DNA of 64,000 nt from an uncultured Erythrobacter sp. (lineage in GTDB: Bacteria; Pseudomonadota; Alphaproteobacteria; Sphingomonadales; Sphingomonadaceae). Shown here one piece after another: positions 63,134 through 64,000 of the stretch. A program made the position numbers and the translations under genes. Positions within the stretch are counted from its first letter, which is position 1. Each line of letters starts with the position of its first letter. The notes under the pieces are model-generated. The model searched no databases and was not told where the DNA came from. It saw only the letters and a list, made by a program, of their open reading frames with translations. The stretch spans positions 87,093 to 151,092 of the forward strand of contig CANMSD010000004.1 in the NCBI GenBank assembly GCA_947500645.1, given 5' to 3'.

Positions 63134-63617
63134 CCCCTACTGTCCAAAGGATGATCGGTGCAGGTTCCCACCCCAAAATCAGCCTCTCGCTCGCTGCGAG
63201 GTGACACCCGAAAGCGGTTCGGCAGCTACCGCGATCACTGAACTGGAACCGGACCGGCTCGTAACGACACCAGTTGCGGACATTCCCAGAACTAGCGGGG
63301 CAGCCCAAAAGCGGCGATCTCGAAAGGATGGACGTTGTTGATTTTCCCAGCGGTCATATCACGATGGCGACCCTGTCCGAAATATTATCATAAACCGATG
63401 GCGAGCGCCTCGTGTGGCAATGCGGGTTTAAAGTCATCCACCCCCTACTCTATCGATCGTGAGTAGCGCCGGCACGGGCGTATCGAGAAAGGGCAGGTTG
63501 CGGTGTTCATACCTTTCCGGAACGGACAATCCAAAGGTCACTCTCGATCGATTGCCGTATTCACGGGTTTGGACTATGTTTCATAAGTTCTAGTTTTGGA
63601 CCGATCCTTGGAAAATC
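63134..63617. other. Gene-free stretch
   Basis: No coding frame, repeat or hairpin that I can support, apart from a weak resemblance to the dispersed repeat near 63270-63290 (TTGCGGACATTCCC). Confidence 0.3.
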
Positions 63618-64000
63618 ATGATCAGAATTCAGACTATCGCACTTTTGCTTATCTTGTCTGGATGCGAAGGCGCTCGCAATGACCCAGCCACTGAAGATTC
63701 TGAAAGCGCGGCCGTCGGCGAGGACGGCGCGTACGACCAGGCGGTGCTCTCCAAATTTCGTACGTTTTTACGCGACAATGAGGAAGACCTTCAGGGGTGC
63801 TTCGGCGACCTCCCACCGATCGATGACGATGTAACTCGCGTTGACTTTCGCGAAGGAGCACCGCCTCTCTACAGCGTTGATCGCCTTGTCATTGCGCTCG
63901 ATGCGTCGGGTTCGATGGCGGGTCGGGTTGGCGGCGAAACCAAGATGGCTGCGGCCAAGGCCGCAGCGCGCGATTTCCTGCTTTCAGCTCCTTCCGACAC
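63618..64000 (+). CDS. vWA-domain lipoprotein, N-terminal part (runs off window)
   Basis: ATG 63618 (after TTGGAAAATC) opens a lipoprotein signal with lipobox LSGC (Cys16). The visible 127 residues include an acidic linker and the beginning of a von Willebrand A domain: VIALDASGSMAG contains the MIDAS DxSxS motif. Such proteins bind divalent metal and mediate protein contacts at the envelope, often with Ca. The 3' part lies outside the window. Confidence 0.82.
   Translation, partial: MIRIQTIALLLILSGCEGARNDPATEDSESAAVGEDGAYDQAVLSKFRTFLRDNEEDLQGCFGDLPPIDDDVTRVDFREGAPPLYSVDRLVIALDASGSMAGRVGGETKMAAAKAAARDFLLSAPSD

Overview
The window reads as chromosome of an alphaproteobacterium of the order Sphingomonadales, most like Erythrobacteraceae. 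This is inferred from gene content and style: four TonB-dependent receptors, two YadA-type trimeric autotransporter adhesins, a TPR-sulfotransferase paired with a receptor, moderately high GC and dense codirectional operons. I saw no rRNA, tRNA, phage, CRISPR array or intact insertion sequence. Species placement needs a database search.

Layout. 1-5461: 3' end of a TonB receptor followed by a lipoprotein that fuses two complete S9 serine peptidases (a peptide-use pair). 5841-16113: an AraC regulator, TonB receptor, aldehyde dehydrogenase, BBE-type flavoprotein, SnoaL-like protein, di-heme lipoprotein cytochrome c, GMC oxidoreductase and 2-keto-4-pentenoate-hydratase-like enzyme, with a convergent NCS1 permease. 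It resembles the polyethylene-glycol (peg) operons of sphingomonads in composition. 18139-24084: a membrane-bound 7TMR-DISM/AraC regulator divergent from a large trimeric adhesin. 24317-30667: LysR regulator, DUF819 membrane protein, S51 peptidase and a large TonB receptor. 30975-36752: three related secreted proteins of unknown function on the minus strand, divergent from a large ATP-binding LuxR regulator. 36891-40515: a serine hydrolase with an apparent start-proximal frameshift and a BCCT transporter. 40593-45555: promoter, TonB receptor and TPR-sulfotransferase. 45552-46678: decayed genes (CsaA-like fragment, histidine kinase lacking its sensor). 46998-50253: a secreted seven-EF-hand protein and a methyltransferase. 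50353-52680: a cobalamin-riboswitch operon with a DUF6580-like membrane protein, a BtuF-like protein without signal peptide and a DUF5522/Dph6-like PP-loop enzyme. 53057-58037: AraC regulator divergent from a second trimeric adhesin, followed by the relic of a third adhesin anchor. 58246-64000: TraB/GumN protein, small membrane protein, GNAT plus NSS symporter operon with divergent LysR, and the start of a vWA lipoprotein.

Common themes are nutrient capture at the outer membrane coupled to a dedicated enzyme or transporter, and surface display. Three structural signals recur: a hairpin 11-24 nt after the stop codon of every TonB receptor; a dispersed intergenic repeat with the core GGGCCGATAGCGGACTGTC in at least eight places; and adhesins sitting divergently beside AraC-type regulators. 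The most promising undescribed items are the riboswitch-controlled PP-loop operon, the secreted protein triad and the tandem S9 peptidase.
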